The notes below the pieces were generated by a model. That model worked only from the letters and a program-made list of their open reading frames with translations, was not told where the DNA came from and did not search any database. Position numbers and translations under genes: made by a program. From contig PAQG01000006.1 in assembly GCA_002709645.1 (NCBI GenBank), forward strand, positions 1 through 64,000: a stretch of DNA of 64,000 bases, read 5' to 3'. Position 1 is the first letter of the stretch. Every line of letters begins with the position of its first letter. Of this stretch, positions 61,214 to 64,000 are shown piece by piece. The DNA is from Acidimicrobiaceae bacterium (GTDB taxonomy: Bacteria > Actinomycetota > Acidimicrobiia > Acidimicrobiales > UBA8592).

Positions 61214-61289
61214 AATCACAGATCATCGTCCTGATAGTTGGTTTCAGTGTAGGTCTCTGATGCTTCTCCGGCACTCTTGAAGGCCGAAT

Positions 61290-62993
61290 TCAATTTTCAG
61301 TTTTGCCCTTTACTTCAAGACTTTCAAGAATTTGCACACGGCCATGTTCAGGATCTAATTCAATGCACGTCCCATCCTCAATTTCATCAAATGCGTTGGA
61401 GACACCGATAATTGCGGGGAGATTGAATTCACGTGATAGTACTGCAGCGTGACACATTGCGCCTCCTTCTAGAGTTACCAAACCACCGGCGATAGAAAGC
61501 ACCATATTGTATGCGGGCGAAGTGGTTCTCGTAACAAGGATCTCTCCTGGCTGTAAACGTTCCAATGCTTCATGAGCATTTTCTGCGACTCTGGCAACCT
61601 GTCGATATTTACTCTTACCTATACCTATACCTAGTAATTCTTCGTTAACAGTTCGTTTATCTTGTTCAATTGGGTCATTCCCTTCGCCCATCCCTAGTTC
61701 AGAAAGGATTTTTTGTACGGTCCTCACTGCCATCGACAAATGCTTAGGCAAAGCACCTACAGGAGGTGGTTTCTCTACTTTTCCCAATACCAGTGGAGGA
61801 TCCAACAATTTTTGCTGCGATCTAAGTCGCGCACGTTCCGACAATTCAGTTGCAGTCGGCCCACTCTTGTTGGAAATAAGTTCAGGCAACTCTTCAGTTG
61901 TTAATTCAAAAATATGCGCTTCATGTGCAATCCGCCCAGATCGTTTGAGCCGTAATCCTGCTTCAAGCATCCCTAACCGCAATAAACCACATGGCCATTC
62001 GACAGTAATTGGTCCATTGTCATCGCGTAAATCCATGGCCTCGCGAGCTTGGAAAAGAAGGTCATCAAAATGTTCATAGTCTTCAGCAGGTATTCTGCTG
62101 CGAACCGAATTTACTTCTATCCCAAATTCATGTGTTTCAGATGTAGTTAAACTCTCACTGGCAAGGATAGTAGCCAGAATAACTTCTGGAGATTCTTTCA
62201 ATGTCGGAGAGTCTATGTCATATCCTCCATAAAGCACTGACCCGTGAAAACGCAGATATGCATCTAATTTTTCTGATGTTGAAGCTGAAATACCCGCTAC
62301 TTCATCTAAAGAGGAAGGTGTGATACCTGATTGCTTAATTTCTATGGATATTTCATTAAGAGCTTGAAGGGGTTCAGACGTTGAAGGAGAAGCTCCAGCA
62401 AGCAATGCGAGAAGTTGGTGACTGGGAATACCCCAAACGGAACCTTCAACGAGGAATCTACCTATAGGCCCTAGGTCGTAACAATGAAGTCGAAAATGCT
62501 CATCGAAAGTCTTTCGAAGGTGATCGATCAGATTTGCAAGATGCATCCCAAGAGCAGCATCATCAAGATCTAGCAGGTTAGTATCTTGAAAATCTAAATT
62601 CTTAGCAACCAAAGAAGGCCTACCTACTTCCTTCCATGTATTAATAACTTCTGAAACTTGCGAATTCTTTAAAAAGCGTTTTGCTGCTTTCTCTCGACGC
62701 CGAAATTCCGGATGTAATCGTGCCACTAACCAAAGAAGGATAAATGGAGGTTGCCTTACTGCCGGACGGTCAGGAAATATTAAAGGCCTCATTCTGCTGT
62801 ACCAAAATCCATTTACGAATCTGATACTCAACGTGTCAGCAGGAATACCTATATTTGCCCATTCGCGCCGGTAGACCTCCTCTACTGCTGTTCCGACAAG
62901 TTCCCGAGCTATTGGAGTAGTTCCACCGGGAAAATGGGATCTATCCAACTGCCAAAATCCGGGTCCCGGTGGATCAAAATCTAAATCTTCCAC
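61290..62993 (-). CDS. PEP-utilising mobile (phosphohistidine) domain protein without ATP-grasp
   Basis: A 567-aa protein. The C-terminal ~90 residues are a swivelling phosphohistidine domain: VTRTTSPAYN, GGAMCHAAVLSREFNLPAIIG (His near 515), ELDPEHGRVQI. The first ~430 residues are mostly helical and resemble the middle region of PEP-synthase/rifampin-phosphotransferase-like proteins, but no ATP-grasp nucleotide-binding domain is visible. It probably shuttles phosphate with a separate partner. It lies 88 nt upstream of the acyl-CoA dehydrogenase start on the same strand. Confidence 0.78.
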   Translation of the reverse strand: MEDLDFDPPGPGFWQLDRSHFPGGTTPIARELVGTAVEEVYRREWANIGIPADTLSIRFVNGFWYSRMRPLIFPDRPAVRQPPFILLWLVARLHPEFRRREKAAKRFLKNSQVSEVINTWKEVGRPSLVAKNLDFQDTNLLDLDDAALGMHLANLIDHLRKTFDEHFRLHCYDLGPIGRFLVEGSVWGIPSHQLLALLAGASPSTSEPLQALNEISIEIKQSGITPSSLDEVAGISASTSEKLDAYLRFHGSVLYGGYDIDSPTLKESPEVILATILASESLTTSETHEFGIEVNSVRSRIPAEDYEHFDDLLFQAREAMDLRDDNGPITVEWPCGLLRLGMLEAGLRLKRSGRIAHEAHIFELTTEELPELISNKSGPTATELSERARLRSQQKLLDPPLVLGKVEKPPPVGALPKHLSMAVRTVQKILSELGMGEGNDPIEQDKRTVNEELLGIGIGKSKYRQVARVAENAHEALERLQPGEILVTRTTSPAYNMVLSIAGGLVTLEGGAMCHAAVLSREFNLPAIIGVSNAFDEIEDGTCIELDPEHGRVQILESLEVKGKTEN

Positions 62994-63073
62994 GAAATTG
63001 CTAACTCCTTAACCCACAAGAAAACTCTTCAATCATGGTATGCGAATCTCCTAGTTGTAGCTAGTTTAAAGGG

Positions 63074-63943
63074 ATGAACCATGCCCCTCTTACAGCTGGA
63101 ATTCACCTACCTCAGGCAGGTCCTGCCGCTTCCGGAGATTCCATAACAGAGGTAGCGCAATTTGCTGAAGAACTAGGCTTCAGAGATGTTTGGGTCAGTG
63201 ATCACTTAGTCATCCCCTCTAAAGCTAAATATCCTCCATCTGCCTATGTATATGAACCTTTAGCAGTTATGGCTTGGGTTGCAGCTCAAACGGAAAAGGT
63301 TGGGATTGGAACCACCGTTCTAGTCTTACCGATGCGAAATCCAACAGTTACTGCAAAATCTCTAGCTTCAATAGACCAATTGAGCGGGGGTCGAGTGATA
63401 CTTGGAACAGCTGCTGGATGGCTTAAAGCAGAATTTGATGCGCTCGGGATCCCATTCGATGAGAGGGGGCCACGTACCGATGAAGCACTGGAGATTATCC
63501 AATGCCTTTGGAAAGAAGACCCTATTTCAGGTTCATTCCCGATCCATGGTGCAGAGTTCAAAGAGATGAGAGCCAAACCCCAACCAGTCACCGAAATTCC
63601 CATTTGGATAGGTGGTCATGCTGATGTTGCCCTTCGAAGAGCAGCACGAATAGGTAACGGTTGGCATGGAGCATTTCTCTCCCCTAGCGAGACATCAAAG
63701 ATAGTGAAGAAGTTACAATCTTTTAAACGTAAGGATAATTTCGTCATTTCAATGCGAACTAATTGGGACCCTCTTGAGGATGACATTAACCGAATCTTGT
63801 CCGAAATTAATGAATACGTTGAAGCTGGCGTAACCCATTTTGTTCCAGAACCAAGACAAAAAAACAGAACGGAATATATAACCTCAGTAGAGATTCTTGC
63901 TGACCTTTTTAGTCAATCAGGGATCCATTTATCAAATAATTAA
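63074..63943 (+). CDS. LLM-class F420-dependent oxidoreductase (TIGR03619-like)
   Basis: A 289-aa luciferase-like oxidoreductase. AEELGFRDVWVSDHLVIP, GTTVLVLPMRNP, IDQLSGGRVILGTAAGWLKAEFDALG and IPIWIGGHADVALRRAAR are typical of the TIGR03619 F420 group. It is divergent from the phosphohistidine-domain gene with 80 bp between. The remaining 57 bases to the window end hold nothing I recognise. Confidence 0.87.
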   Translation: MNHAPLTAGIHLPQAGPAASGDSITEVAQFAEELGFRDVWVSDHLVIPSKAKYPPSAYVYEPLAVMAWVAAQTEKVGIGTTVLVLPMRNPTVTAKSLASIDQLSGGRVILGTAAGWLKAEFDALGIPFDERGPRTDEALEIIQCLWKEDPISGSFPIHGAEFKEMRAKPQPVTEIPIWIGGHADVALRRAARIGNGWHGAFLSPSETSKIVKKLQSFKRKDNFVISMRTNWDPLEDDINRILSEINEYVEAGVTHFVPEPRQKNRTEYITSVEILADLFSQSGIHLSNN

Positions 63944-64000
63944 GAGCTAAACTCCCAATTATTCTCAATGCCCCTCACCAGAAATCACGTTTTCCCTTGT

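Overview
The window looks like an AT-leaning, gene-dense piece of an actinobacterial chromosome, most likely a free-living marine member of the Acidimicrobiia. This is an inference from gene style: several F420-type luciferase-like oxidoreductases, DUF35 zinc-ribbon/thiolase pairs, CaiB-type CoA transferase, many acyl-CoA enzymes, fused LivH-LivM permeases, and a substrate-binding lipoprotein with an Asp/Ser/Glu-rich linker. No rRNA, tRNA, CRISPR array, insertion sequence or phage gene was recognised. No gap between genes exceeds about 190 bp.

Layout. 1-12.2 kb: mixed housekeeping and hydrolase genes (a redoxin fragment, esterase, MFS exporter, MBL hydrolase, enoyl-CoA hydratase, GDPD, an MgtE-N/CBS protein with a DUF1003 protein, amidohydrolase, SGNH hydrolase, ArfB, SurE, a flavodoxin-like protein). 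12.3-29.5 kb: a catabolic island with an acyl-CoA synthetase, an MBL alkylsulfatase-like protein translationally coupled to a type I sulfatase, a DUF35 protein with an Ltp-type thiolase, P450, F420/FMN enzymes, a kinase-like phosphotransferase, a second SurE and an acyl-CoA dehydrogenase. 29.5-32.9 kb: an SDR and a DUF7064-like/phosphotransferase/DUF6285 cassette. 33-45.3 kb: UDP-glucose dehydrogenase, then a transport and activation run with an orphan LivHM permease, acyl-CoA synthetase, crotonase, substrate-binding protein, a second LivHM, LivG, LivF and an unknown membrane protein. 45.3-64 kb: a biotinyl-carboxyltransferase fusion, LEH-like protein, nitroreductases, SDRs, CoA transferase, a CMD/AhpD-like protein, chorismate mutase, a dehalogenase-like hydrolase, acyl-CoA synthetase, molybdopterin oxidoreductase, dienoyl-CoA isomerase, acyl-CoA dehydrogenase, a phosphohistidine-domain protein and an LLM oxidoreductase.

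Taken together the genes suggest a heterotroph that imports organic acids or similar molecules by LIV-type ABC transport, activates them as CoA thioesters, removes sulfate esters or halogens, and degrades them by beta-oxidation-like and Ltp/thiolase steps with F420/FMN, P450 and molybdenum redox enzymes.

The most notable observation is at 52108-52638 (minus strand). A carboxymuconolactone-decarboxylase/AhpD-like gene is interrupted by one in-frame TGA exactly where the second residue of a CxxC redox motif is expected. A perfect 7-bp hairpin with a G-starting loop follows 13 nt later, as expected of a bacterial SECIS element. I read it as a selenoprotein (CxxU) that ordinary gene calling would split or call broken.
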